A DNA stretch of 64,000 nucleotides from Notamacropus eugenii (taxonomy: Eukaryota > Chordata > Mammalia > Diprotodontia > Macropodidae): assembly GCF_028372415.1 (NCBI RefSeq), contig NC_092876.1:223249528-223313527 (forward strand). The letters are read 5' to 3'. The notes under the pieces are model-generated. The model searched no databases. It was given only the letters and a program-made list of their open reading frames with translations, and was not told where the DNA came from. The position numbers were made by a program, and so were the translations under genes. Below, piece after piece: positions 11,541 to 23,048 of the stretch. Position 1 is the first letter of the stretch. Each line of letters opens with the position of its first letter.

Positions 11541-12520
11541 ATCCTGTAAACAGAGATGAGGAGGGAAAGACTTCTTGGTATTGGAGATAGCCAGTGCAAA
11601 TGACTAGAGTCAGTAGATGAAATATCTTGTTCAAGGAATGATAAGGAGGCAAATGTTACTGATTCTCAGTGTACATGGAGGAATGTAGTTGCAAAGAATA
11701 ATATTGGAAAGGTAGGTGGGATTCAAGTTATAAAGTGCTTTGGATATCAAACAGAAGATTTCATATCTGATCCTGGAGGGATCCACTGGAGTTTATTGAA
11801 TGGATGGGAGCAGAGGCATCCTGATATCATCAGAATTGTGTTTTAGGAAAATCATTTTGATAGCTGAGTGAAGATGGACTGGAGTGGAGAGAGCCTTCAG
11901 GGAGCGAGACCAACAAACAGGCTATTTCAGTAGTCCAGGCTTGAGGCAATGATGACCTGCATCAATGTAGTGGCAGTTTCTGAGGAGAAAAGCAGGCATA
12001 CGTGAGAGATATTATAAAGGTAAACTCCACAGGTCTTGGCAACAGATTGGATATGGTGGTGGGATCGGGGTTAGAGAGAATGAGGAATCAAGGATGACAT
12101 TCCTAGGTTGTGAATCTGGGTGACTTGGAGTATGGCAGTACCCTTAACAGTAATAAGGAAGTATAACGAAGCGAAGGATTTCTCTGTGTGTGTGTGTGTG
12201 TGTGTGTCTGTGTGTGTCTGTGTGTGTGTCTGTGTGTGTGGTGGATAATGACTTCACTTTGGGACATACTAAATAAAAGATGACTATGAGACATTCAGTT
12301 TGATAGGGCCAATAGGGAGTTGGATATTCAAGTGCAGAGGTTGGAAGAGGTGTTAGGGCTGAATAAGTATATATGAGAATCATGACATAGATAAACTTAA
12401 ATACATAGGCGCTGATGAGATCATCAAGTCAAGTAGTATAAAGGGAAAAGAGAAGAGAAGAGAAGAGGGCGCAAGACAGAGCTTTGGAGACCATCCACAA
12501 CAGCAGGAATGCTGTTGGAG
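11541..12520 (-). mobile_element. L2/CR1-superfamily LINE relic, antisense
   Basis: The plus strand carries the antisense signature of this LINE in order: 'aaagtgctttggatatcaaa', 'ggatccactggagtttattg', 'atcattttgatagctgagtg', 'ggctatttcagtagtccagg', 'ggcaacagattggatatggt', 'caaggatgacattcctaggt'. The same order recurs at 20595-21960. There the minus-strand translation is recognisably the CR1-group RT segment 'LKLNPSKT...LAVILD', and that parallel is the basis for the call here. A (TG)n tract interrupts it at 12188-12240. Confidence 0.65.
12186..12240. repeat. (TG)n microsatellite with TCTG interruptions
   Basis: TG dinucleotides are broken by four C-containing units (tgtctgtgtg pattern). 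The minus-strand 63- and 79-codon frames across it (His-Thr repeats) are artefacts of the repeat. Confidence 0.95.
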
Positions 12521-13204
12521 CCTGAGTAGAGAGGTTTCCTCTGAAAGCTCTGGAGTTTGGCTATATCATTTCTTGGAGTTTTAATTTTGTGGTATAATGT
12601 ATTTGTGGTGGAGTATGCCCTAGATTTCTAGGCAAAGAATATTATTACTTTTATACTTTTCTTATCATGCAGTTGCATTAAATGTCTTTGCCTTGAAATA
12701 ACTAAGCCCTCCAGCTGATTATTTAGGAAAAAAATACTTGAGAGAAGTGATGGGAGGTGTGGAGACAAGCACTATAAACTATGATTTTGAGGGCATTTGG
12801 ACCCACAGTCTTTAACTCCTGAAAGTTTTATCTTGGGTACATATTCCAAGAAGTTAGGAGATGCTCCATGTTGCTACCCTTTCCTCTTTTCCTTCTTCCA
12901 TTCTTCATGTTTGTGATATAGAAACATGTTCTGGATCTTCATAGTCAGCATTATTTTTATTAGAAACACAATTCTTTAGGAGTGTATTCCTCCCAGAGAA
13001 TAAAAAGCTTGTCCATTTTTAAAAGACTAAAATATATGATCATCTCGTTTAAGCCAGTTAACAAATAAAATGCTTTTTAGAAATGTACTTTTCTGATGAA
13101 CAGAAAGTGAAACATGAATATGAATCACAAAGGCAACCAAAGTAGTAGTAGCAGTAATAACTGACAGTTATATAGGGACAGGGATAATGATTGGCATTGG
13201 GTAT
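12521..13204. other. No gene or repeat recognised
   Basis: AT-rich unique sequence. Confidence 0.45.
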
Positions 13205-13352
13205 TGTGATTTCAGTGGCAGCTGGTTAGCACAGCAGATAGACTGCTCAGTTTGAAGTAGGAAATTAATTGTAATCAAATTTGGCCTTAGATGCTAGTTA
13301 CATGAACATAGGCAAGTCACTTAATCTGTCTACCTCAGCTTCCTCAGCTGTA

Positions 13353-13441
<89 letters not shown>

Positions 13442-13548
13442 GGTATATCGAATATATGTGGAATATATATGGAGTACGTATATATATTGAATACATATAT
13501 GGAATATATATAGATGAAATATGTGTATACACACACATATACACACAC

Positions 13549-13584
<36 letters not shown>

Positions 13585-13665
13585 ATATATATCAGTACCT
13601 AAGATAATATTTATAAAGTGCTTAGGACAACGCCTGGCACATAGTAGGCATTTAATAAATTCTTG
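13205..13665 (+). mobile_element. MIR-class SINE split by an expanded microsatellite
   Basis: The 5' half is clear at 13205-13352 ('agcacagcagatagactgct', 'gaacataggcaagtcactta', 'cctcagcttcctcagctgta'). The 3' half resumes at about 13590 ('agataatatttataaagtgc', 'cgcctggcacatagtaggca', 'tttaataaattcttg'). The two halves are adjacent in an intact MIR, so everything between them grew inside the SINE. Confidence 0.8.
13353..13590. repeat. Compound microsatellite (GACA)n-(GATA)n then TA-rich
   Basis: About a dozen GACA units (to about 13402) pass directly into about ten GATA units (to about 13440). Degenerate 'gaatatatatggagta' repeats and a pure (TA)n run at about 13553-13578 follow. The three minus-strand frames of 69-84 codons across it (Leu-Ser-Val-Cys and Tyr-Ile repeats) are translation artefacts. 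Confidence 0.95.
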
Positions 13666-13689
13666 TTTCCTTCATTCATTCACAGAGAA

Positions 13690-13890
13690 CCCACAGGTTG
13701 AAGAAATTCTCTACCAATGTAAATCATCACCTACTCTGCAACTTAGAATTTTAGAAAATTTCCTTGGGCACTGAGAGCTTCAATGAGTCACCCTCAGTCC
13801 CATGGCAGGTATGTGTTATAGAGAAGACTTCAACTCAGTCCTTCCTGGTTCTGAAGCTAACTTCCATCTACTACTCCATACCTCTTTGAC
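13690..13890 (-). mobile_element. MIR-class SINE fragment (antisense)
   Basis: The antisense MIR pattern is 'gagtcaccctcagtcccatg', 'cttcaactcagtccttcctg' and 'ctaacttccatctactactc'. The copy is diverged. Confidence 0.45.
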
Positions 13891-14054
13891 ATGTAGATTG
13901 TACTTTTTTAATTTGCCAGGTGCTTTATATATGAAACACTTCAGCTTTTAGAGTTCCAGGTAACTCTATTTCTGAGTTGCAGACCAATTGCCAATCTGCC
14001 TTGGCATATTAAAATCCAATAGGGAGACATTTACCATATATAAATAACTATGAT

Positions 14055-14475
14055 TTGAGAGTTTTTAAAGTGCACAAAAGACTCCCCCAGGAGAGCTCTT
14101 GAGAGCAATAGATCATTTTCAACTGGAGTAATTGGGAAAGTTTCTTGAGAGGGGCAGTATTTAACTGAGGCTTGATGAACAGGTAGATTTCAATGGGTAG
14201 AGATGAAAGAGAAAGCATTGCAGGAATGGAGACTAGTATCAGCAAAAACTTGGAGAAAAGCAAATGATGTGTTTGTAGCGTGGCAAATAGTTTTGTACGG
14301 ATTAAATATCTGAAAGGAATTTGTTGAAGATAAAATGAGAAGTTTAAGTTGGAAGCTTTGAATACTGAGTCAAGAAGTTTGGACTTTACCCTCTATACTG
14401 TGGGGATCCCTTGACAGTGCTTGAGCAGGAGCGTAAAATGTCCAGGCTTATGCATTGGGCATACTGATCTGGCCA
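14055..14475 (-). mobile_element. L2-like LINE relic, antisense
   Basis: The words 'gcattgcaggaatggagact', 'aagaagtttggactttaccc' and 'cagtgcttgagcaggagcgt' follow the order seen in antisense L2-type relics (compare the 11541 and 40310 copies). It is highly diverged and non-coding. Confidence 0.45.
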
Positions 14476-14755
14476 TGGTATGCAGAATAGAGATGTTGTT
14501 TCAGTTTTTCTACTTGTATACCCAGGATCTATAGCATCGTCCCCAATACATAGAATATACTTAATAAAAACTTGTCGATTGTTCTGTCAAAGAAAGGATT
14601 ATCCAGAAATGAAGGGGCCAGTAAATATACTACTGCGAGACTGTACATCAGACATAATGATGATATGTACTAGCATTATAGAAGTGAGAACTGAAAGGAC
14701 CAACATAACAGGTATGGCAAGCAATACTATTACCTATTAACCCACCCTGATCTCT
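14476..14755. other. No gene recognised
   Basis: The 86-codon plus frame (14480-14740) begins in the tail of the antisense repeat and has no motif I recognise. I treat it as chance. Confidence 0.45.
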
Positions 14756-15665
14756 CTTTTTTCCTTTGTCTCTTTTTTTCTTTTAAATTTTCTTTTTTAT
14801 TATGAACATGACAAACATTAGCCATCACAATACAAAGAAGAGAAAAGAAGGATAGTCTATGAAACAATGAACTTCTATTATGTATAATTAGCTGAGTTTT
14901 TAAATTAAATTGTAGGTAATAATAACAAGTATGCACTTCTCTTCGGTGTCCCCCTCTGAACTTTATTCTGCCCTTTTGTACATTTTTTAATGTTTCATTA
15001 ACACTTGCTTTCTACTTTTATTTCTGTGTCACACTAGCTACCATCTCATTTTCCCACAACCCCCCCCAAAAAAAATTAAACAGAAAACTTCCCATGTACC
15101 AAATCAGGGCAGTCAAGCCAAACAAGTTCACATACTAACCATTCCTGAAAATATGTCATACTCCGTACTTCTAGTCCATCGTTCTTTCTGCCAAGGGATG
15201 AGACATATGCTTCATATCCTCTAAAGTCATGATTGCTCGCTGAATTATTAATCTGATTTCAATAGTGTTTTCTTTTATGTTCTGCTTACTTTACTCTGTA
15301 TTTTTATAATTCTTCTCAACTTTCTCTTAATCTATCCCTTTGTTTTTCCTTAAGGCACAATAATATTTTGCTAAATTCATATGTCATAATTTATTCAGAC
15401 ATTCCTCAGTTGATGGGTATTAGTTCTTGGACACAATAAAAATGCTGCAATAAATACTTTGTTCATATGAGCCTTTGTCCTCTTTGGGGTATACGTTACA
15501 TGGTGCTGTTTCTGGATCAAAGTGTATAAATAGTATAGTGACTTTGGGAATCTAGTGCAAAACATTTTCTACATTGGCTGGGTCTCTGAACTTTTCCACC
15601 AAAAGTGCATTAGCGTGTCCATTCTCCCCTGGTACCTCCGACAAGTCTTTGATTCTTTTCAGTAC
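14756..15665 (-). mobile_element. L1 3'-end copy, antisense
   Basis: On the plus strand the copy begins with T-rich tail complement. It then passes through the complement of the L1 terminal region: 'cattcctcagttgatgggta', 'aatgctgcaataaatacttt', 'ctttggggtatacgttacat' and 'ggatcaaagtgtataaatag'. These are the complements of words seen in sense orientation at 43083-43330 ('tttatagcagctttttttgt', 'catcaattggggaatggcca'). It is a 5'-truncated, old copy. The C-run at 15060-15067 interrupts it. Confidence 0.7.
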
Positions 15666-15874
15666 TACTTTAAAACTGACTGTGGTATGGAAACAGGTAA
15701 ATACTAATATCCCTTTCCATTTTCTTTATCCAGTCTAGCAGTCTACCTCATGCTGGGAAACACCACCATGCTAATGACGACAACATACGTTGACTTTCTT
15801 AGCATTTCCCCAGTAGTTATCCACTTGCTTTTTTCCTGATTTCAAACAGTAGCTTTTTTCATACTGTACCAATT

Positions 15875-15877
<3 letters not shown>

Positions 15878-15944
<67 letters not shown>

Positions 15945-15950
15945 CCTCTC
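15878..15950. repeat. (TC)n microsatellite
   Basis: CT dinucleotides for about 70 bases with few interruptions. The minus-strand frame (Glu-Arg repeats, 15859-16155) is an artefact. Confidence 0.95.
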
Positions 15951-16586
15951 TTGCCTCTGAAGAATTGGTTTTCCATTCCCAGTTATTTTCTATTTGTGAC
16001 AACTTTTCTGTTTGGGTCACTTTGCTTATTTTGGTACCTTTTTGACCCAGGTTCCTCTGCCTTAGAGCATCCTCAGCTTCACAGATGTTTAAGACATGTT
16101 TAAATTCTCTTCCATTTGAAGGCAATTTTGTTTTGCTGTTCTTTGAAAAGTGCAAAACAGGCCATCAGTTTAGAAACACATGTTATGCAAACAAAACTTC
16201 ATAGTTGTGCTTTGCAGGTACCACAAAAGTCATTCTGGTAAGTGTATTATCAAACTCCTGTACCTACTCCCCCGATAACCACTTATATATGCCAATATAT
16301 ATGAAATTAAGGGCAGTATTAAATACTAAAAAAATTCAAGGAAGGATCAGCATAAAATGAGTTAAATGTCATATTCTTCAGTTTTGTTTCAGTGTATATG
16401 TTGTGAAATGTTCATGATCCTCTATTATTCTTGTCTCTACACAGTAGTTAAATTGTCTGTCAGCCACAGAATATTTTCATATGTTGATGAGGATTACTAA
16501 TTGGATCACATGATTCATGCACAAAATAGTTAAGCCAAAGTGTGGCTAATGAGCAGTCTTTCCTATATTTTATGTATCTCAAAAAG
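15951..16586. other. No gene or repeat recognised
   Basis: Unique sequence between a microsatellite and an L1 insertion. No open frame is convincing. Confidence 0.45.
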
Positions 16587-16597
16587 TATCTTTTGTA

Positions 16598-17196
16598 GGA
16601 TCCACATGTACAAAAATATTTATAGCAACTCTTTTTGTGGTGGCCAAGAACTGGAAATCGAGGGAATGCCCATCAGTTGAGGAATGGCTGAACAAGTTGT
16701 GGTATATTAGTATTGGGCCATAAGAAATGATGAACAGGCGGACTTCATAAAAACCTGGAAAAACTTATATGAACTGATGATGAGTGAAATGAGCAGAACC
16801 AGGAGAATATTGTACACAGTAACACCCACAGTGTGAGAGAACTCTTTCTGATAGACTCAGCCCTTCAGAGCAATGCAAGGACCTAAAACATTTCCAAAGG
16901 ACTTGAAGCAAAATGCTATCCACATCCAGAAAAAGAACTATGGAATCAGAACAAGATTCCGAATGAATCAAACTATTTTATCTTTTGCTATACTTTGTTT
17001 TGTTTTGGTTTTTCTCATGGTTTCTCCCATTCATTTTAATTTTTCTATGCCACATGACTAATGTGAAAATGTGTTTAATAAGAATCCATGTAAGATTGCT
17101 TGCTCTCTTAGGGAGAGAGGCAGGAGAGAGGGGGAGAAAATTTAAAACATATGGAAGTGATTGTTGAAAACTGAAAACAAATAAATTAACAAAAAA
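16598..17196 (+). mobile_element. 5'-truncated L1 3' end with 11-bp target duplication
   Basis: TATCTTTTGTA occurs at 16587-16597 and 17197-17207, bracketing the element exactly. Inside are 'tttttgtggtggccaagaac', 'gaatggctgaacaagttgtg', 'aaatgagcagaaccaggaga', 'ccagaaaaagaactatggaa', 'catgactaatgtgaaaatgt', a purine-rich block, and the A-rich end 'aataaattaacaaaaaa'. This is terminal L1 sequence only. The short open frames inside it are not ORF2. Confidence 0.9.
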
Positions 17197-17207
17197 TATC
17201 TTTTGTA

Positions 17208-17660
17208 AACACAATAATTATGACATATTTGAAGCTCAGACAAGACAAACATAAGAGGCAAACAGATAAGCAAAACAGAAGAGCAAACAGCAAAGGAGTC
17301 CATCAGGTATTCTGGTCATGGCTTCTACAGCAAGTAAACATATTTTGTCCAGAGATTGCTTAAGGATTTTGGGTAAAGCTTGGTTAAGCAATGAAAACTC
17401 TAATTAATCGTTAAACAGTGTATGCCTCTATGTCTGTCATCCAAGAACCAGCCTAAGCTCAAAAAGATTCATTAACAGAGAGTGTGCTACTTTCGATGAT
17501 TTTTTTTTTCTCTTTAGCAGTTCAGTAAACTACCTATTAGTGCTCCAAAGGGTGACTATCTTTATAAATGGAAAAAATACTCACCCTAATGAAAACATAT
17601 CCTGGGCATCTCAAAGAAACCACCAAACATTGAGACCTGAGCAACTAAGAATCGTAGACA
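17208..17660. other. No gene or repeat recognised
   Basis: Short unique stretch with an A-rich 5' part. Confidence 0.45.
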
Positions 17661-17664
17661 GTTT

Positions 17665-17757
17665 TACAAAGGGTGACTCAAAAGTCTCGGTGAAGTTTTT
17701 CAAGCTTTGATAGTTTGGATACATTAAAACTCCACTAAACTTTTGGGACACCCTGTA
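17665..17757. mobile_element. Mariner-like MITE with TA ends
   Basis: A 93-bp unit is flanked by TA. Its left end TACAAAGGGTGACTCAAAAG is the imperfect complement of its right end CTTTTGGGACACCCTGTA. The similarity runs inward through 'gtctcggtgaagttttt' against 'aaaactccactaaact'. The 'acagggtgtcccaaaag' type of terminus is known from Tc1/mariner elements. There is no transposase coding, so it would depend on a full-length relative. Confidence 0.7.
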
Positions 17758-17877
17758 TATTAAGATGTGGAAACAAAAGCTATGGCAAAAAGATTCCAAT
17801 GCAATTAATCAAGTCTTCAGAGATGTACAAAAAAAACCTTTATTTCCTCTTGAAATCAGGAAGGAATAAAAAATCAA

Positions 17878-18000
17878 GTCAACACACATTTATTAAACAC
17901 TTTCTATGTGACAGGTGCTGTGCTAAGTGCTGGGCATAGAAAGAAAAAAGCCAAAAATAGTTCCTGATCCAGAGAGGCTCACAGTCAAATGACAAAATAA
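17878..18000 (-). mobile_element. L2 3'-end fragment, antisense
   Basis: 'acacatttattaaacacttt', 'gctgtgctaagtgctgggca' and 'gatccagagaggctcacagt' are the complement of the L2/MIR 3' terminus. Confidence 0.65.
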
Positions 18001-18204
18001 TAATTTAAAGTTTGCAAACTGTTTTATATATATTACCTTGTCTCATATTTGCAATAACTCTGTGAGATGTGATAACTGAGGACATTGTTCCTATGACCTA
18101 TAAGGTCTGTGTCACATTTGTCTTCTAGCCAAAAATGTTCATCAACTATGTATTAAATGCAAGATGATTACCTTCCTTGAGGAAGTAAAAGTGCTTGAGA
18201 AACC

Positions 18205-18720
18205 TCTCTACAGCATGGCACCTTTTTGTGTCATGGACCACCCCTTGGCAGTCTGGGAAGGCTATAGACCCCTAATCAGAATTTTTTAAAATATATTTTT
18301 AATTTATTAAATATTTTCCCAATTACATTTTTTAAAATTAACATTCATTTTTTTTTTATTTTGAGTTCCAGATTCTTTCCCTACCTTCTCTCCCCCTCAC
18401 ACACCTTGAGAAGGCAAGCAAAATGATACTTATTATACAAGTGAAGTCATGCAAAACACATTTCCATATTAGTCATGTTGCAAGAGAAACTCAAAAAAGC
18501 AAGAAAAATAAAGTGAAAAAGTATGCTTCAATCATCACTCAGTTCATAATTTCTTTCTCTAGAGGTAGATAACACTTTTCAGAATGTTTTTAAATGGGTA
18601 AAATAAAATACATTTCAGTTAAGTGTATTTCAATTTTAAAATTATTTAAAATAGTTGCTATGCATTAGAAAAATAGTTTTAGTTCTTCCAGAATAAGTTA
18701 TAATAGACTATCATTGTTAA
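18205..18720. mobile_element. hAT-type DNA transposon relic, split by an L1 3' end
   Basis: The left part (to about 18290) reads 'tgtcatggaccaccccttgg' and 'cagtctgggaaggctataga'. The right part (from 18579) reads 'cagaatgtttttaaatgggt', 'aaaataaaatacatttcagt' and 'gtatttcaattttaaaatta'. Joined, they follow the interior of a mammal-wide non-autonomous hAT family. The copy at 42688-42800 appears to be the same family's other end. Confidence 0.6.
18291..18578 (-). mobile_element. Antisense L1 3' end inside a hAT relic, ~15-bp target duplication
   Basis: The flanks TCAGAATTTTTTAAA (18276-18290) and TCAGAATGTTTTTAAA (18579-18594) differ by one indel and bracket the insert. The plus strand shows the complement of the L1 end: T-rich tail, 'ttcccaattacattttttaa', 'tgagttccagattctttccc', 'catattagtcatgttgcaag' and 'agtatgcttcaatcatcact'. 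Confidence 0.8.
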
Positions 18721-19880
18721 TATTATAAAGCATGAAAATCATGAAAATAGAGAAATTAAGAAAAGACTAGGTATTAGTTACTTAAGGTACAAAACAATTG
18801 AAGCTTTTTCTTCTTTATAAAACACATACACATGTGCATAATACACATATGTATATATTTTACGTATGAAAGAAGAAGAAAATATAATGTCATTAAAAAG
18901 ATCAAGTATTAGAGCAAAGGAAAAACTGAATGGAAATTAATCTAAACTTTAATAGAATAATAGCCAAAAATAAACAAAAAGCCCAACATGTCCCACTTAT
19001 GAGTAGAAAATGAGAATTTCAAATATTTAAATCAAGTATAATTTTTGGCTGTAGATTAGCTTCCGAACTAAAATCAATATCTCCAATTATGCTAGCAATC
19101 AGAAATGGCAGGGTTCCACAAAATTTCACAATATAATGGAGGAAATCAGAATAAGATCTATTGGGCTTCTGAATAGTCTACACGTACACAGGTGTGCCTG
19201 TCTCCCATGGCATCTGGTATTTTCTTTAAGAAGAAAGAAATAAAATACAGTATTGTGAAGATTCATTCATGGTTGACTTAGGACATTTTATGAGAAATAA
19301 GAAGGGCATGTTTAAATTACTTATAAGAGAATGTGTCCTAAAGGCAAGGGCAATTTAATAGTGGAACAGTCTCCAAAAGAGGTCACTGAAGAAACATCAA
19401 TAAGACATTCAAAAAGAGATTAAATATGATTCTAAAGGGACTAGTGTTACTGTCTGGCAATAACGTTCATTAGGTGAAGAGGGCTGAAGACAGTGACCTA
19501 TCCTGTTCCTTGTAGCCCCAGTGTCTCTATGATTCTAGTAAAATAATCATAAGAGCAAACAGAAGCAAGGTGCACATTAAAGGGAAAACCCACCATAAGA
19601 GTTTAAATATAAAAGAAGATGACTGAGCTGACCTAGAGCAATTAGAGTCATTGTCCAAATTCACAGGTGACGTGGTAGCCCTGAGGGAAATGATGCTTTC
19701 TTAGTAAGGACAGCCTCATATGGCAACATCAAAACTCAACTTTTGCTGAAGCGGGTTTAGCTCTTCAGATAAAGTATAATCAATCATGTAATCACTTAGT
19801 GTAGGTCTTCTCATATTAAAATTGAAGAAAAAGAGGTCAGGAACAATTCAACTCAGTCAAATTTACTAATAGCCCAAGCT
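18721..19880. other. No gene or repeat recognised
   Basis: AT-rich unique sequence. There are no open frames of note. Confidence 0.5.
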
Positions 19881-20245
19881 ATTCCTTATACACTAACACA
19901 CAGCCTCCCACCTTTGAGGGCTTGTTCAAGCCATCTTCCATACCTGGAATGCATTTCTCCCTTCTCTCCACCTCTTAGGATTTTCATTTTCTATGAAGAC
20001 TGTTCAGGAGCCACTTCCTCCACAAATCTTTCCCTCGTCCCCATATCTATGGCATAGATAATTCTTTCTCTTTCAATTTACTTTGTATTACACACACACA
20101 TATATATAATTGTTCTATGTGACCCCCTCGCCAACCCATTGATCCTCTATTAAAATGGAATCATCTTGACAAAGTGTGTTTTGTCTTGGGATCCCCTGAA
20201 TCCAGTGCATGTAGACCTTTAATAAATGCTAATTAAATTTAATTA
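19881..20245 (+). mobile_element. L2 LINE 3'-region fragment
   Basis: The L2 order is visible: 'catacctggaatgcatttct', 'gactgttcaggagccacttc', 'cctctattaaaatggaatca', 'cagtgcatgtagacctttaa' and 'taaatgctaatt'. A small CA/TA patch lies at 20091-20108. Confidence 0.65.
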
Positions 20246-20590
20246 CTTGAAGTCACAAAACAAATTAGTGGCAGAAACAAGATGAGAATCTTGATCTTTC
20301 AACAATTTTTAAAAATTATTAAGCACCTACTGTTGTGAATGGACTGAACTCATTAATCTATAAACTAAACTTGCAGAAATATGCTATCAGAGGACATGGC
20401 CAATAAGGAAATGTAATTGGCTTGATAATGCACATTTTTTATAATGGTTATATTTTTCTTGTTTTTTTCAGTGATAGGGGAGAAATGTTGGGGGAAGAAA
20501 AATAATTCTTGTCAGTAAAAAGAAAATATATCATTTAATAAAAAAAAGATACATTCAGTCAGGAGAAGGAAAAAAAAAGAAAACTGAAGA
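20246..20590. other. No gene or repeat recognised
   Basis: AT-rich unique sequence. Confidence 0.45.
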
Positions 20591-20594
20591 ACAA

Positions 20595-21960
20595 GGTTGC
20601 TTTAGGAGGTCTTTGAATGCCAAACAGAAAATGTTATATTTGATCTCAGAGGTGATAGGGAACCACTGAATTTATTGAATGGGGAGAGGGATGACATGAT
20701 CAGACCTACACTCTAGGCAGATTGCATTGACAGCTGAGTGGTAGATGGAGTAGAGTAGGGAGAGGCTTATGTCAGAGAGACTAACTAGCAAGCTATTGCT
20801 GTGGTCCATGCATGAGATGATGAGGGTCTATATTAATAAGGTGGTGACAGTGGCAGTGGAGAGATGAGGGCATATATGAGGGATATTATGAAGATAAACT
20901 GAAAAGGCCTTGGATTTGGGAGTGAGCAAGAGTAAAGGATCAAGGATGACAGCTAAATTATGAGCCTTGGTAATTGGGAAGATAGTCAACCTCAACAGTA
21001 ATATTTTGAGGTAATAGATTACCTCAACAATAATAGAGAAGCTAAGAAAAGAGGGAAGTTTGGAGTGGAGCACAAGTGCAGTTTTAGAGGGGTTGAGTTT
21101 AAGATGTCTATAGGATATCCAGTTCAAAGTGTCCAAGAGGCAGCTAGAGATTTGAAACTGGGGTCAGCAGAGGGGTTAGAGCTAGATAAGTAAATTGGGA
21201 ATAATCAGCATAGCTATGACAATTGAATCCATGGGAGGTGATGAAATCACTAAGTGATATGGTATAGAGGAAAAAGAGAATTAGGACCTAGAACCAAGCC
21301 AGGTGGACAAAGGAGACTGATAAGGAGGAAAACCTAGAGAGAAGGGAGTGATCAACACTGTCAGACTGCCGAGATGTCAGAAAGGAGGAGGACTAGAGTC
21401 TGAAGGCAGATTGAAGCATACTATTTTCTTTTTGGTTTGTTTTTTTCTCCCTCATGGTTTTCCCCTTTTGTTTTGATTCTTCTTTCATAACATGACTAAT
21501 CTGGAAATATGTCTAATATGATTGTACACATATGGTTTATATTACATTGCATGCCATCTTGCAGAGGGGGTAGGGAAAGGAGGCAGGGAAATTTAGAACT
21601 CAAAATCTCATAAAACTAAAAATAAATAATTTGGTGAGGATTGAGTAAAAGCTATTACATTTGGCAATTAAGAGCTCATTAGTAACTTTGGACAGAGTAG
21701 TTTTGGTTGAACAATGAGTTTGGATACCAGACTGAAGAGAGTTAAAAAGAGAATGACAGGCAAGGAAGTAGAGTCACTTGCAGTCAGTTTTCTCAAGGAG
21801 TTTATCCACAAAAGGGCAGAAGAACGATGGATGGATCAAGTGAAAGTGCTTGAGAATGGTGGAGTCATGGGCATGTCTGTAGGAAGTAGGGAAGCAGTAA
21901 GTAGACAGGGAAAGATTGAAGATATTGATTTGACAAATAACTACTGTCAGTCTTCATAAC
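20595..21960 (-). pseudogene. L2/CR1-superfamily reverse transcriptase relic (antisense), interrupted
   Basis: The minus-strand frame 20828-21136 (102 codons) retains a CR1-group RT segment: ISYRHLKLNPSKTALVLHS, then HNLAVILDPLLLLTPKS, then LHNIPHICPHLSTAT. These correspond to the family's 'LKLNPSKTE', 'NLGVILDSSLSF' and 'RIRPFLS' blocks. The antisense words continue to about 21384, are interrupted by an L1 3' end (about 21385-21635), and resume with 'gaggattgagtaaaagctat' and 'tttggcaattaagagctcat'. The 81-codon plus frame at 21714-21959 is the antisense of this relic and not a gene. The catalytic YADD block is not in the preserved frame. Weak continuation is possible at 22120-22290. Confidence 0.75.
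21385..21635 (+). mobile_element. L1 3'-end insertion inside the L2/CR1 relic
   Basis: Typical L1 terminal words occur in order: 'gtctgaaggcagattgaagc', 'ttttctccctcatggttttc', 'catgactaatctggaaatat', 'atgccatcttgcagaggggg', 'tttagaactcaaaatctcat', and the tail 'ctaaaaataaataa'. The host repeat resumes immediately after. Only a short GAGGA duplication is visible, so the exact edges are uncertain. Confidence 0.75.
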
Positions 21961-22299
21961 AGCTAATAATGGGAAAATTCCTTTGGGCTTCAGAGCACAG
22001 ACAACCCACGGAAAGTAAACAAAACCATGTTTTCCAGGCTAATATTTTGTCCATCAAGCAAACAGTCAATAGTCTTTGCCATTGCAATTAATATGCCAAG
22101 AAAGAGCAAGGATGCAGGCATGTAGCAAGGGGAGGGAACCTACAAGGTTGAGCCAGGTTGAGAGTCATTGTAGAGTGAGTTATCTTGGGAGCTGGTGAAG
22201 ATGAGAAGTAATCCACCATTTACTGGTGTCATGAACTCTTCTGATGCTGGTGATCTGACAAATCATGTATTGACTTGCTGAGATAGATGAAGTAGAATC
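21961..22299. other. No gene; possible far end of the antisense L2/CR1 relic
   Basis: 'gtagagtgagttatcttggg' and 'agtaatccaccatttactgg' faintly continue the antisense LINE seen upstream, but I cannot be certain. Confidence 0.35.
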
Positions 22300-22440
22300 A
22301 GAATCAGTCAATAAACATTTATTACGTATCTACAATGTACCGGGCATTGTGCTAAGTGCTGCGGATACAAAGAGAGGTATAAAGCAATCCTTGTCCTCAA
22401 GGAGGTCATCATTTAATAGAGGAAGAAAACTTGCAAAAAT
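22300..22440 (-). mobile_element. L2 3'-end fragment, antisense
   Basis: 'caataaacatttattacgta', 'gggcattgtgctaagtgctg' and 'cctcaaggaggtcatcattt' form the complement of the L2 3' terminus. Confidence 0.7.

Positions 22441-23048
<608 letters not shown>

Noticed and set aside
13353..13440. CRISPR-like array
   Set aside because: It is a pure tetranucleotide microsatellite with no spacers, in a eukaryotic context.
21714..21959. 81-codon plus frame with a helical, charged look
   Set aside because: It is the antisense strand of an L2/CR1 relic that resumes after an L1 insertion, and no known domain is present.
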